Assembly (NCBI GenBank): GCA_028583405.1
Contig: CM053244.1
Coordinates: forward strand, 5,993,204 to 6,057,203
Direction: 5' to 3'
Source of the DNA: Pogonophryne albipinna
Lineage: Eukaryota > Chordata > Actinopteri > Perciformes > Artedidraconidae
Length of the DNA: 64,000 nucleotides
Below, in pieces: positions 38,081 through 52,758 of this stretch. The stretch's first letter is position 1, and each line of letters begins with the position of its first letter. The notes below the pieces were generated by a model that made no database searches, was not told where the DNA came from, and was given only the letters and a program-made list of their open reading frames with translations. The translations under genes and the position numbers were made by a program.

Positions 38081-38235
38081 TCTGGAGGAGCCGTAACCGA
38101 GGATACACTAATTTAGAGGAGAGAGGAGTCTCTCTGGAGGAGCTATAACCGAGGGTACAAAGATGTAGAGGAGAGAGAAGACAGGAGTCTCTCTGGAGGA
38201 GCTATAACCGAGGGTACACTGAAGTATTCTCCGGA
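38081..38235. repeat. Short tandem repeat, 52-59 bp units
   Basis: Three units begin TCTGGAGGAG at 38081, 38133 and 38192. Each continues with a GTAACCGAGG- or ATAACCGAGG-type core and a GGTACAC/GGATACAC block. The surrounding 37830-38390 is otherwise GC-rich, non-coding and unassigned. Confidence 0.7.
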
Positions 38236-38403
38236 GTCGATTACAGCCAACAGTGATGTTTAAAAGAGGCGTGACGCATGGCTGGACATATGTCAACGAA
38301 GCACAGCTCTGCAAACTGTTCCCGTTTTGATTATAAGTTATTTGAGATGATCAAATGTGCATCAGACTTTCTGCCCTTTACTGTTTGTTTACTCACTAAT
38401 CAC

Positions 38404-39588
38404 CAGAGGTGTGGACTTGAGTCAGACTCGAGTCACCAATTTGATGACTTTGGACTCGACTTGACAAAATCACAAAACACTTGCGACTCGACTTGGACTT
38501 GAACGCCAATGACTCGGGACTTGACTTGGACTTGAGCCCTCTGACTTGAGGTGACTTGATAATTTAATTCAGGGGTCTCCAACACGCCGATCGCGAGATG
38601 CCGCTAGAAGAGCAGACTCCCGTCGGGGAGAGCAGAATCTCCAGCCGCTTCTGCTCTTGCTGAGAATCCATGCAGGCAGGGGCGGGTCTTTATTTAGCTG
38701 GGCCACCATGCGGCCAATCATATGCGAGGACACACTAGGCTCATACCATTATGTGAAAGAACGGTGGGGGGCAGACGCTCCAAAGACAGCAGGTGTAGTG
38801 GTACAGGCCAGCTACAGAGCGACGGGGAGACGGGGAGCCGGATTTAAATGCAAGCGCGTCGGAAAAAGTCAAGAAATTAGCGAAAACCGAAAAAAGAAGT
38901 AACCACTCAGGATTTATTGTCAGAGGTGGGAGAAGTTCAGATCTTGTACTTGAGTAAATTACCAGAGTGTAGGAATACTCGGTTACAATAAAAAGTCCTG
39001 CATTCAAAATGTTACAAGTAAAAGTACAAAAGTATTAGCATCAAAATATAGTTAAAGTACCACCTGCAGAGGGATTCAGGTGTTCTTTTCCCCATAAAGA
39101 CCGCCTCGCTGCACATTATCCCTTGCATAAAGATAGATTGTGGGTCCCTTATAACATGTTGTACACAGTGGAAATAAACATTCTGGTTACCTCAACATCA
39201 GGGATCTTATACATTAAACTCCTTCTGAATCAAACCGTCACGGTAGCCTTACCTTACTGATCCCTCTTAAAATAGAAGAAAACATGTTACTTTTACCAGC
39301 AGAGAGAAAATTGATTATTACAGTATTAATGTGACTAATAAAGGGCAGTTTGATTATTAAGTATTATTCTGTTGATCGATGTCATTACATTTGTTGAAAA
39401 GCACATAATGACTTGTTTAAGACTCGTTTTGTCAAAGTTTAGGACTTGGACTTGACTTGAACTTGAGCACAAAGACTTGAGACTTGACTTGGACTTGAGC
39501 GCAGAGACTTGAGACTTGACTCTGACTTGAGCGCAAAGACTTGAGACTTGACTCGGACTTGCAAAACAATGACTTGGTCCCACCTCTG
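38404..39588. mobile_element. hAT element (CAGAGGTG termini) with exact 8-bp TSD
   Basis: The left end CAGAGGTGTGGACTTGAGTC and the reversed right end CAGAGGTGGGACCAAGTCAT are inverted. CTAATCAC flanks both sides (38396-38403 and 39589-39596). Subterminal GACTTGGACTTGAG-type words are repeated many times at both ends. It holds pieces of two other hAT-like repeats (38575-38900 and, starting CAGAGGTGGGAGAAGTTC, 38922-39060). No transposase was seen. Confidence 0.88.
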
Positions 39589-40197
39589 CTAATCACATCT
39601 CCCCTGGATGTTAGGCTATTTTTTTTTAATACAACAGCTTTCATTGTGACGTGATGTTTACAGTGAGAACAGGTGCTGAGGTCAGTGCAGAAAGCAGAAC
39701 AGTGTGTATAATATATATCGCTCAATAATATATGTACCAGGCCTACATTTCACACTTTATTTGTAGGCTTTAGGAGATATCTACAAATAAACAGTAGGTT
39801 TAGGGTTAGGGAGTGTATAGGTGTCTGTTGTAATGAATATGCCACCAGCAAAGGGCGTTGTTGGACTAACAGTAGGAGAGTGTGTGTGTGTGTGTTTGTT
39901 TGTGCAGGGCCAGTCCTGACCAATTTGCTGCCCTAGGCAAGATTTTAGCTGGTGCCCCCCCGCCCCTAAATGCAGACACTCACTATGACTCACGCATGCA
40001 TGCAGGTGCACGGTTGTGGCATGACCACCAAAACAGAAAGATATGGACACAAGATGTGTGCAAATGCATTTAGTATCCTATCCATTTGAACATGATTTAA
40101 GTGGGGGGTGGACCTAACATCCTCTATGGGGGTCCGGGGGCATGCTCCCCCGGGAAGTTAAACGCATCAATCTGGTGCACTTTGAGAGCAACATTAA

Positions 40198-41081
40198 TAC
40201 CTCATTCACACCAACGCAACTCCGTTTCAAGCTCCGTGCTAGAGCTTTTCAGGTTCAGAACCGGTTCTTCGGTTTAGCTCTGGCTCTTTTCACACCGCCC
40301 AGAGTCCGACTGGTGCTGCGTCATTGCGTCATCGTTTGCGTCATGACGTAACCGTTTGCGTGCCTGCTTCATAAAGCCAAACCGTGCGGATTAAATCAGT
40401 TGCATTAATTTCTTATGGCTCTATCTGCAGCTTTTCCGGAGTCATTTCTGTGGTTTAGACTATATTCTTATAAAAAAGTGTACTCGTGTCAATAAAGATT
40501 TTTTTTAAAACACAACTGCTTCCGAGGTCGGTCTTATTTCTTAAGGTGGACTGAACCATGAGTGTGGAGTAACGGTGTATCTTTCATTTAAATGAACTGT
40601 AATCTTCACCCAGGTATGTAACAGCTGTTCTCAAATGAACAAGTGAAGTAAAGTTGAATATTTATAGTTTTATAGATTTATAATGAGTTATAATGAGAGG
40701 TGATCAACGTGAATGCTCAGGTTCCACCTTAACACGCAGACACGTTGCTTCACCATGAGCAGAAACCTTTATATATACAGTCTATGGCAGAAACACTGAA
40801 ACTCTGAAACTCTTGTTAAGTTTCTCCATCGTTGTGTATAAACTGGATAAAACGCAGGCTTTTTGTTGTTGTTCAGGAGTTGATCCTGTCTCTGCCCCCG
40901 CCTCGACGTAGGCGTGACGTATGCGGTGCTTTTGCTCTGGCCGGACAATTTTTTGGTGCTTGAAACAAACCGGATTCTGGAGCTAAGAGGCTGCTCCGCT
41001 GCGGTGTGAAGAGGAAAACCCGGTGCTTTTCAAGCTCCAGCTCCGAACCGGCCCTTAAACACCGTTGGTGTGAATGAGGTA
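40198..41081. mobile_element. MITE with TAA TSD (Harbinger-like)
   Basis: The left end TACCTCATTCACACCAACGC and the reversed right end TACCTCATTCACACCAACGG differ only at the last base. TAA flanks both sides (40195-40197 and 41082-41084). Secondary inverted motifs such as CAAGCTCC...GGAGCTTG lie inside. No coding. Confidence 0.85.
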
Positions 41082-41677
41082 TAAGAGATCTATGGATACA
41101 CCTCTCAACATCAATATGAAACAGAACTGTAAACAGATTTACTATTTCTTTATGGATATTTTACAAATCACAATAGTTTTTAAACTGTATTCTTGTTTAT
41201 TAATAACAACTTTTTTTTACTGTCATATAGTATTTCATACCTGTTTTTCGTCTATTCTCTTATTTTTGTATAACTATAATGATCATATAAAGGCAGTGGT
41301 GTAGTGGGCGTTGGACGTGGGGGTATGCCGTACCCCCACTTATTTAGAGCATGATCTTTTTTTTAATAGTCTAATAAATATAAAAGCATTGCCGGTGTTA
41401 TCAGTTGCAAGTGTGTATTTGTTGTAATAATGACAAACATAATACATTTGACAGTAATTATAATAAAAAATAAAAACGATTTCCTTAAAAAAATTATGAT
41501 TCGTCATCACGCTCGTCATCACGCTCGTGACCCCGCGGCGAGCTGGGGGTGTGTCAGTGACACACCCGCGGCGAGCTGGGGGTGTGTCAGTGACACACCC
41601 ACGGCGAGCCAGCTCGCCGCCCGCCGATTTTGCGGCAGCTCTTTCCCTCAACAGAGCGCTCACGAAAAAGCTCTATA

Positions 41678-42179
<502 letters not shown>

Positions 42180-43189
42180 AGCAGCACTGCTTATTTGCAA
42201 TGTAGGCTAGGCCTAATCAGAATAATTTCAAGTCCAGATTCAATGTTGTTTGCATAAGTAGGCTATATTTTTCATTTTGTTTATTTAATAAGTTAATTTC
42301 AGGACAATTTTGGGAATTTTGTTTGTTTGTTATAAGTTTTAAATAGATTTTGAAAGTGGAGTAGCTTATGCAACTTAGGCCTATACATTGTTTATGTAAC
42401 TTATGTGCCAGTGTGTCCATGGTTTTGAGTCTGTGTGGGTGTTGAGCGCAGCGCCGTCTGCTTTTTGCAGTACAGTAACTAAAGTAGGATTAAGCATACC
42501 GGTAGTTTCTGTGGACCTGTTTGCCCGTTTTGAGTGCACTGCGCGCGTGCGCACTTGTGTGGCATTGTTTGGGATGACCTAATTAAAATAGCGTCCCCCG
42601 AGTAAAAAAATCCCCACTACACCACTGGTGTGCCTTTACCTCACTGAGCTGAGGTTATCAGAGCCTCTCAGTCTTTCAGAAGAGAGCTCTCTAAAGCTCT
42701 CCCCCCCGCGGCCACTTACACAGTAAATTCCAATGTTAATAAAAGCACACAGAAGCTGTATACGTTTTTTGGGAGTTTGATTTATTTTAAATTAACACTA
42801 ATACAAAATTAAAACTATAATTGCACACTAAAACCATTATTTAAAAAAAAGAACTATTTCACATAAACCTCTGGTTTTTACTGGGGCTGGCGCAGTTCAA
42901 CTTGATGTTGGGGGGGGGGTGTGCCATAGTTTATGGGCGCTGTACGCAATATAGGCGTAGTTCTGTTAGTATAAGATAATAAGATGTACTTTGTTGATCC
43001 AAAATCGGGAAATTGTGTTATGAAATAAAATTAAAAAAAATCTAACTTTTTTTTTCTTTTTCTCCCCAATTTTCGGAGCCCCCGGTATAGCATTCTCCTA
43101 TACTGCCTATGCCAAGGGCCGGCCCTGTGTTTGTGTGTGTGTGTGTGAGAGTTGATGTGCCAGGCAGACAGGCAGGTCTCAGTAGCTTA

Positions 43190-45075
43190 TCTGACATATA
43201 ATTGGTAAAAAATTGTACATTCTCCGTAAGCTTGCGAGCTCCCCGTTTGAGCGAAGGACTATTCCTTCTCAATGTAGCATGACATTGGATATGCGCTTAA
43301 TTTGTCCTGGATTGGAATTTTTCCGAACATTTCCTTAAGAGGAGTTTGCAAAAATGTGCTTAAAATGCATGAAAAACGCACATATTTGAAAATTGCCAAG
43401 TTTTTGGGGGGCGGGGCTAAAGGAAGGCAATTTGAAATATGTCCAGATTCATAAGAGCAATGTGTATACAGTGTTTCGTGAATATTGGAAAAACTATATG
43501 CGAGTAGTTTGGAGTAATTTGTGGCATGTAAATCGTCAAAAATGGAACATTGTCCGTTAGCTTACGAGCTACTCGTTAGAGCGATCAACTATTCCTTCGC
43601 AATTTAGCATCACATTGCATATGGGCTGAACTTGTGCTGGATAGGAATTTTTTCGATCATTTCCCTAGGAGGAGTTTGCAAAAATGTGCTTAAAATGCAT
43701 GAAAAACGCACATTTTTGAAAATGGCCGACTTTATGGGGGACGGGGCTAATGAAAAGCAATTTGAAATATGTGTTTAATCATAATAGCAATGTGTATACA
43801 GCGTTTCGTGAATATCTGAAAAATTATATTTGAGTAATTTGGAGTAGTTTGGAGTCATTTGCGACATGTAAATCGGCAAAAATGGAAAATTCTCCGTTCT
43901 TTTACGAGCTCATCGTTTGAGCGACCAACTATTCCTTCGCAATTTAGCATCACATTGGATAGGGGCTGAACTTGTGCTGGATCATTCCCCTTGGAGGAGT
44001 TTGCAAGAATGTCCTTAAAATGCATGAAAAGTGTAAATTTTTCAAAATAGCCGACTTCTTGGGGGGCGGTGCTAATGACAAATATGTCCGCAATTCCCTG
44101 AGGAATGTCTGTGCTAAAATTCGTGAAGTTCTGAGAAACTATATGTGACTACCACACAATAGGGGGCGCTAGTGAGCAGTTTTTTTGAAAAATTAGTTTT
44201 TTTTGTGTCCCAAGTTTTGCGTCCAAAGCTCATTTTATGCTATCGCAATTTAAAAAAAATGTATAGGCCACGCCCACATTCTGCATTTTTTGCGACACTT
44301 TAAATCTCAGTTTGTAGTCACCCCCAAAGTATGTGTAAAAAAATAAATAAAATCGTCCATCCGTTCTTGAGTTATAAATTGGTGGTGTTTTTGGCGCCCC
44401 CTATAGTCCAAAATGAAAATTATTTGTTGTGCCTATTCCCCAAGACAGACTGACCCTATCCACCAAAATCTGTGATGTTTGGATACATTGTTGATGAGTT
44501 ATGAGCATTTCTTTCTAAGCCCCACCTTTTTGCGAGTACGTTTTGATTAATGGCGGCAATATTTATCGTCTGAACATGCTAGTTTTCTACGGTAATGTGT
44601 CTGACCCTCCACCGATTTTGTATACGAAGTCTGATGTTGAAAAACTGAAAATTGAAATTTAAGTGAATATTTAACTGTTTATGTAAATTATGCTAATTAA
44701 AAAATTAGGCGGAGCTTAGGGTTCCAAGAGGATTATTTGTAGAACAGGTCCACCCGGATAAGGGTGCAAAATATCAGGTCATTTGGATTTACAGTGCAAC
44801 TTTTTAAATGTATTCCGAAATGGGTTTTTCGTAGGTGGCGCTAGCGAGCACCTTGGACAATTTGAACACCATTGACACCAGAATATTGTATTTTTCACCA
44901 TTCCTGGCGTCCGTGCAAAATTATACAACTTTTGAAGCGTCCTAAAGGCTTCAAAAACAGGAAACGCCAGCAGAAAAATAAGAAGAAGAAGAATTCCTCC
45001 AATAACAATAGGTTTCCTCGCACTTCGTGCTATGACGCCGTCGGGTCCTAGCACATCGTGCTCGAGCCCTAATAA
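43190..45075. repeat. RptB: repeat with three tandem ~335-bp units
   Basis: Units start near 43200, 43540 and 43875. Their AAT[G/T]TAGCAT[G/C]ACATTG words lie at 43271, 43601 and 43941 (spacing 330 and 340). Each unit has GTTTGCAAAAATGTGCTTAA or a close variant and a GGGGGGCGGGGCTAA-like block. The right end has AAGAAGAAGAATTCCTCCAA then TAACAATAGGTTTCCTCGCA and GGGTCCTAGCACATCGTGCT, a sequence very common in teleosts. No gene. Confidence 0.7.
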
Positions 45076-45227
45076 TACTGATATTCTGCCACTATCTGTG
45101 TTTAAATGGATGTCATTTAAGACTTAAAAACGCATCATCTGCAGGAAACAGCATCTGAGGGCTTCTTAATATTTAATAAACTATGAATGTTTCATATCCA
45201 TGTAACGGGAAGAAACTCAGCTAACTG

Positions 45228-45970
45228 ATGATATGAACCATTTTTAGCAAAAAAAAAAACACAAGAATAACGCTGAGCCTCTGAATTAGCCCTGAGCGAA
45301 AAAATGCTAACGCCGTTAGCACAGAACTCACTCATAAAACCCTTATTACTTATCGTAAATGCAAATCCAACATATCGATTAGCATCGTGAGATTACACAT
45401 AATCGATAGGTATCTGTATCATCACTCCATGATCAGAACTCGTGACATTATAAATAAAAACAGACCTCACAACACGTGGCATTAGGTAGCAAACACGGCA
45501 ATATGTCTTACCTTTGTCGTTGTCTGATCAAAAGTTGTCTTCAGTGGCATTAAAACGATAAAAACGCTGCTGAAGGTTAATCCATAGATTAATCCAATGT
45601 GTCTGTGTCACTTTGAAATAATTTCTGATAATCCATCAGCAATAAAACTAGTGTTCAGATTTCAGAGCGTAAGATAGCTTTCGCTTTGGGCAAACTATGT
45701 GCGCATAGCCCCCACTTCTCAATGGTAACGTTGGTGTGTATGTGGAAATTCCCCTTCGATTCTATTGGCTCTAACGGTTCAAAAGAGATGTCAATCATCA
45801 CAATCGACCAATGGGTTCCAGAGAAACAGCAAAAACGCCCATTTCCACCAGAGGTGGAGTTTTTTTTTCTAAACCTCTCTAAAAAGGTCAAATGTCACTT
45901 GTTTTGCATCAATGTTGATACAGGGTATATGTTGTACTTTGGATTCCTAAAGCTTTTAGTCTACTAACCC
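45228..45970. repeat. RptC copy 2, left part
   Basis: It matches 23440-23600 and 24230-24785 without the Harbinger insertion. At 45970 it is cut by a hAT terminus. Its natural continuation appears inverted at 46750-46970. Confidence 0.65.
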
Positions 45971-46745
45971 AGGGGTTCCCAAACTTTGCCATGCCAAGGA
46001 CCCCCATAGCATTATCCTCTGACGGGGACCCCCCTGTTGCCATTTTTATTTTAAATGATGAGTACATTATGATGGAAAAGATAACAAATAAATCATACAG
46101 CTTAATACATTTTCTTAATATATATTTGTATTAATAATTAATAATCAGTTATTCTTCTAAACATTTTTTGTATTTATCTTTTGTTTGTCATTCATTACAT
46201 TCATTGTGTGTTCTGTTATAAACATTCTTAACACAATATTAAACAGTAATATCAACCGTAAACATATTTTTAAAGCATTTTTAAAGTGATTTCTGTCTTT
46301 ATAATATTATATAATTTTGAACAGTAATATGAACAATTAACATTTTTAGCATTTTTGAAAGCTACTTACGCCTTGATAATATTATATACAATATTCAACA
46401 GTAATATTAACAATAAACATTTATATTCATATATATAAACAACAATATTTACTACATCCATGCTCTCATCCAGCTGCAGAGCGAAATATTCACTAGCTCT
46501 CACTTGCTCCAAAAGCTGAGCAGATACTCAGTCTCACTCTCAGTAGCGGCAGCTCGATTCTGATTGGCTTGAAGGGCGGTCGTGTGATTTAAAAACAATA
46601 AAATAAAATATGAATAAATAAAAAATATTAAAAGATTGGCATCAAAGGACACAAAAAAAAAAGGTAACTCAAAAAATAAAACAATTCCCCTTTCCCTCAA
46701 ACTTTGCGTGACCTCCCTGGAACCCCCCGGGGGGTCGGGTCCAAG
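45970..46745. mobile_element. hAT remnant (CAGGGGTTCCCAAACTTT end)
   Basis: The left terminus CAGGGGTTCCCAAACTTTG is intact. The right side has CCTGGAACCCCCCGGGGGGT but the terminal repeat is lost. The interior is AT-rich and non-coding. Confidence 0.6.
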
Positions 46746-46969
46746 GGTGGTTTTCACTATAAGTAAAAAATAATTTTTGGAAGGACACTATAATTTCAAT
46801 TTTTTTTACTATGTTCAATCTGAATTCTTTAAAATAAAAAACATCTATATTGATTCGGACTTTTCTACATCCAACTCACAGGTGTATCATTACTTTGAGA
46901 AAAAAGATTATTAATTTTCCCCTTTTAGAAGTGTAGTTATGGTCATTTGTTCTGGAAATGTCATTTTCG

Positions 46970-47185
46970 AGCCTGAGACCTGAAAAACAGGCTCGGGGCT
47001 GGACAGGTTAACAAGAGCAGTCTCAGTGCTGTGGTTTGGTCGAAAGCCTGACTGGAACACATCAAAACCGTCATTTAAAAGCATGAAATGACTCAGCTGT
47101 TGAAAAACAACTTTTTCAATAATTTTGCCTAAAAAAGGAAGGTTTGATATTGGACTATAATTATTCATTTCAGATGCGTCTAGAT
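46970..47185 (-). pseudogene. L2-type LINE RT fragment
   Basis: The minus strand encodes NNYSPISNLPFLGKIIEKVV then FQSGFRPNHSTETAL, the RT fingers segment of L2. It is truncated at both ends by RptC and by a hAT end (CAGGGGTCACCAACC at about 47187). Confidence 0.75.
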
Positions 47186-47186
47186 C

Positions 47187-47764
47187 AGGGGTCACCAACC
47201 TTTTTTAGGATGAGAGCTACTTTCAAAAAATAAAACAAGTCGGGGACTACTTTTACTCCTCTTTTTTTTGTTTTTTTGCAGTGATATATTTAGCACATTT
47301 TAACATTATTATATGCTTACCTTTAACCTTTGTGTGCTGTTTGGGTCTGTGGGACCCGTTTTCAGTGTTTACTAAAAGAAAATGTATGCAATTTAATTAT
47401 TTTAACCTGCTTTATTTGGGGGTGGACCTCACATCCTCTAGGGGGGTCCCCATACAACCCCAGGAAGATTTTTTTTTAAATGATTAAGTTAAATGCATCT
47501 ATCTGGTGCACTTTGAACACAACATGAATACAGCGCTCAACACTCATATGAAAGGGAGCTGTATACTTTTCAATAATCCAAAAATCTTTAGAATATGATC
47601 ACAACCAATAACAAATCATTTAAACTTGTTTATTCTTATCTTATGTTACCTAGTTAGCATTCTTTCTTTCTATTTATGCATATTTTACTAATCACTCCCT
47701 TTTAAACTGTTTTTTTTACTATCCTATAGTACACATTGGAATGATTTCTTACTTTATCTATATT
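47187..47764. repeat. hAT fragments
   Basis: CAGGGGTCACCAACCTTTTT at the left is a hAT terminus with GAGAGCTACTTT following. 47415-47560 matches the hAT at 39905-43127 (GGACCTCACATCCTCTAGGG, ATCTGGTGCACTTTGAACAC). No gene. Confidence 0.5.
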
Positions 47765-47772
47765 AAATAGAT

Positions 47773-48841
47773 CAGGGGTCGGCAACAGGCGGACCGTGGT
47801 CCGGATCTGGACGCCGACCTATACGGACCCGGACCTATAATCAATACATTAATAGGGGATTTCAATTTGACGGGGCGATTCTATTTTAACCGCTGCCGAC
47901 AGGGGGCGAGTTGAAGAGACGAGTGAGCGATACAGGGAGAGAAACACAGAAGAAGAGATGAGAGCGCGACAGAGAGAAGCGGAGAGGAAAGTGAGTGAAG
48001 AGAATAATTAGCGATACAGGGAGAGGAGAGTGAACAGGCGTGTTAGCGGCAGACAGGGAGAGACAAATAATTATTCATGGCGCTCTCCAAGAAGAGGAAA
48101 GTGGACAGTGAGAACAGAGTTTTTAACCCTGAGTAGACGGACTCATTCATGTTCATCCTACCCACTGGGAGCACAGAACCAGTGTGTCTCATTTGTTCAG
48201 AGACCGTGGTGCTCATTAAAAGTGCCAAAACGCCCCTAACCCTAATGGCCCTGACACAATTTCAGCCCAGATTTACAAACTCCTGGCAGGACAAGCTCAA
48301 GCTCAATTCTCACACTGAATTAAAAAAAGTGAGTGAGGGACTGCAATATAAGAGGGAAAGAAAGAGAAACTTTAAAACTGTTCAATTGTTATGATGTGCA
48401 AAGACTGATATTGTTCTATAATCGTCTGAAAATGTTAACTGTTAAGTGTGAAACTCAAGCTGCTGCTACACTTTATTTTATTTATCTAAAATTAAGCGCT
48501 TTTAAAATGCACATATTTTCAAAAGCTATTTTATTTATTTTCTCTATTTTAATTTTAAATGCAGCCCGAGAGGAACATTACACATATCCACAGTATTTAC
48601 TGTATATCTGTATAGTTCAATGTTAATTGACAATAAATATTGTTGTTTTTGAATTGTACTTTCTTTATTTGATTGGCAGTCATGGCATGTTGATTACATG
48701 CAGACGTTGATAAAGCTACAGGCTACTTCAATATATATCACACTAATTCATAAAGCAAGTTAGACATTTTGATGTTCCGGACCTTTGCATGGGGAGATTT
48801 TCTCTATCTGGACCTCATTGAATTTTAGTTGAATACCCCTG
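47773..48841 (+). mobile_element. hAT element with exact 8-bp TSD
   Basis: The left end is CAGGGGTCGGCAACAGG and the right end (reversed) is CAGGGGTATTCAACTA. AAATAGAT is duplicated exactly (47765-47772 and 48842-48849). Only the start of a transposase gene and its 3' UTR survive. Confidence 0.88.
48079..48235 (+). pseudogene. N-terminus of a GTF2IRD2-like hAT transposase with a nonsense codon
   Basis: ATG at 48079 opens MALSKKRKVDSENRVFNPE, then a TAG stands where relatives have Trp. The frame resumes with TDSFMFILPTGSTEPVCLIC, where C-x2-C begins the zinc finger. The remaining transposase is deleted except for a short tail. This is a clear dead copy. Confidence 0.7.
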
Positions 48842-48984
48842 AAATAGATAGTGGTGTGCTCTCCCTAGCTCTCTCGCTCTCTCTCTGTCTCGCTCACAAG
48901 AGGCTGTGTGCTCCTCCGTGGCGATGACGGCTTGCGTTAAAAATAATAATAAACATATTCGTAAAGTGGGGGGACACAGACGGG

Positions 48985-49045
48985 ATTTCGAAAAGTGGGA
49001 GGGACATGTCCCCCCTGTCCCCAGTGGAAATTACGCCATGCGTGT
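48985..49045. repeat. Short fish repeat end
   Basis: GGGAGGGACATGTCCCCCCT then GTCCCCAGTGGAAATTACGC is the terminus of a widespread teleost repeat type. Only the end is present. 48850-49140 otherwise shows nothing beyond a CT-rich patch. Confidence 0.3.
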
Positions 49046-49284
49046 GTGTGCGTCAAGTGCAATAAATATATATGCAAGTTGCAACACACACAGAGTAAAA
49101 CTCTGTGTTACGCTCTCCACGAGCTTACAGGATTGAACTCACAATGCTGAACTGGAGGAGGAGACAGAGTTTATGAGGTAAAAAAGGTTTATTAACCAAA
49201 AAACCTTTCAGGAGACAAAAAGAGGGATTAGATGTCCACTTAATCCTGGGCCAGGGGTTTCACCAGCGGAGGTGCGGAGATGCA

Positions 49285-49475
49285 CGGAGGTACGCTGGCG
49301 AGGTGAGCCGAGGATTCAGAGCTGGCGAGAGTTTACCGGTTGGAGCTGGTGTGCGTGGATGCACGGGGGATACACTGGCGAGGAGAGCCGGGGATCCAGA
49401 GCAGGCGAGAGTTGACAGGCTTGAGCTGGTGTGCGTGGAAGCACGGAGGAACACAGACGAGGGGTTGGTGGCTGG
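49285..49475. repeat. Imperfect tandem of ~85-bp GC-rich units
   Basis: Units share CTGGCGAGG[T/A]GAGCCG[A/G]GGAT and GAGCTGGTGTGCGTGGA[T/A]GCACGG. They sit just 3' (minus sense) of the gypsy integrase fragment. Confidence 0.6.
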
Positions 49476-49559
49476 ACGTGGCAGGCAGAGGAGTAGGCAG
49501 ACGGATACTGGACAGAGGTGTAAGGTGGAGCGGCATGTCTGTGACGGTTGACTGACCGT

Positions 49560-50930
49560 TGGTTTCTGGCAGAAGTCCGGAGGAGTTCTGAACGAGTGTC
49601 CCTCCAAAATCTTACGGCACCGTCGAATGTGTTGCTGGACGGAAGGAACTGCTAAGTCACTCTCCTCCTCAGGAAACAGGGGAGGTTGGTACCCTAAGGA
49701 GACTTCAAAAGGTGAGAGACCAGTAGCTGAAGACGTGAGTGAATTGAAGGAGTACTCAACCCAGGGTAGAAGGGAGCTCCAGGTAGATTGATTGCGACTG
49801 GCAACACAGCGGAGAGTAGATTCCAGGTCTTGATTGGCCCTTTCAATTTGACCGTTTGACTGGGGATGGTAACCAGAGGTTAGACTGACAGATGCACCAA
49901 GTGAAAGACAGAAATTCTTCCAGACCTGAGAGGTGAACTGAGGGCCTCGGTCGGAGACGATGTCAGCCGGGATTCTATGCAGGCGGAAAACATGCTGGGT
50001 GAGAAGTTGGGAGGTCTCCAGGGCTGAGGGGAGCTTGGGCAGAGCTTCACAATGGGCACATTTGGAGAAACGGTCACTAATGATTAGAACAGTATTGTTT
50101 CCTTGAGAGGGAGGTAGGCCGGTGACAAAGTCCAGTGCTATGTGTGATCAGGGTCGACTAGGGATTGGAAGGGGCTGAAGCAATCCTGCAGGTCTCTGAT
50201 GAGAGGCTTTGCTCCTAGCACATGTAGAACAGGCTGAAACATACTCCTTTGTGTCCTTTACTGAAGGAGGGAGAGTGTGCGGTTGGCACCTGGGTGATTG
50301 GCAAAACGGGAGCTGTGGACCCACTGCAGAACTTGGGAACGGACTGAGTTGGGGACAAACTGACGATTAGGCGGACCGCTACCAGGGTCAGGTTGCTCCA
50401 AAAGCGCCTCCCGAATCGAGTTACTAATTTTCCAGGTGAGGGCACCCACCAGAGAACTCCGGGGAGAATAGAGTCCAAGGAGGTTACAGGACCCTCAGAA
50501 TGAAACGATCTGGACAGGGCATCGGGCTTAGCATTCTTTGAACCAGGGCGATAAGTCAGGGAGAAATTGAAACGACCAAAAAAGAGGGCCCATCTGGCTT
50601 CCCGTGAGTTTAGTAGTTTGGCTGACTGGATGTACTCAAGGTTCGTCCAAACAAGAAAAGGCTGTTCACTGCCCTCAAGCCAGTGTCGCCACTCCTCCAA
50701 TGCCATCTTCACCGCCAGAAGCTCTCTGTTTCCCACATCATAATTTCTCTCAGCAGGAGAAAGACGACGACAGAAAAAAGCACAAGGGTGAAGCTTATTG
50801 TCTGGCTCTGCAGTCTGGGACAGAACAGCGCCGACCTCGATGTCAGATGCATCTACCTCAACAACAAACTGCTTGCTTGAGTCCGGCTGGATGGGAATGG
50901 GGGCAGAAGTGAACAGGGACTCCTATTAAT
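49560..50930 (-). pseudogene. Ty3/gypsy pol fragment: RNase H and integrase
   Basis: On the minus strand RNase H reads [54 protein letters not shown] and [13 protein letters not shown] (about 50925-50500). A zinc-binding region (about 50449-50258) follows, in a shifted frame. The integrase core then runs 50147-49560 with [22 protein letters not shown] and [13 protein letters not shown], so all three catalytic acidic residues are visible. A TGA replaces a conserved Trp just before the core (50148-50150 complement). Reverse transcriptase upstream is absent. 50930-51600 holds no gene that I can see. Confidence 0.85.
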
Positions 50931-51609
50931 ATCTAATAATAAAAATAATACATTTCAATAACGTACTTTAACCACCAGGTGTCCCTTTCTATCAGCTGTG
51001 CACCGTTATGGTGTAAATATAACCTATCTACCAATTGGATCAAATATAAAAGTCAGCCGAATTAGTGCTGATACTGCAAGGAGACGTACTGTGTGAAAAG
51101 AAATGGAAGATGTTGTTTAATTGCTGATATATTTATGATCCATGTCACATATTCAGTTTCGGCGGCATTTTTTACAGTTTGTCAAAAGGTCTTCTCATCA
51201 GGGCTCTATAAATAAATATCTACGGCAGATATGTAATATTTAATGCAGCCGAACCGTGTATTACAATGCCGTTATGTGATGACTTCAAAGAGAAAAGCAA
51301 GAACACTCGGAATAAAGTATTTTATTTTTTTTAAATGTTTTCGGATCAACAGGAAGTCCAGTTAACTATAATATCTGTGCGCAACAATACCCCAACCCAT
51401 AGATCCGCGGGTGAATAATAATCACCACATTACACACATCCCTTCACATTTAAATTTAAATTTACATTAAAGTATTTCGTGAGGCCTTCTAAAATGTTTT
51501 TAAATATAATTAGGGTTGTAGTTGAAGAGTTTGTAAATTATTGCGTTGCGCAATCGCACAACGGCACGTCCATTAATTCCACAACCACACACATGGATTA
51601 ACATCGATT

Positions 51610-52758
<1,149 letters not shown>

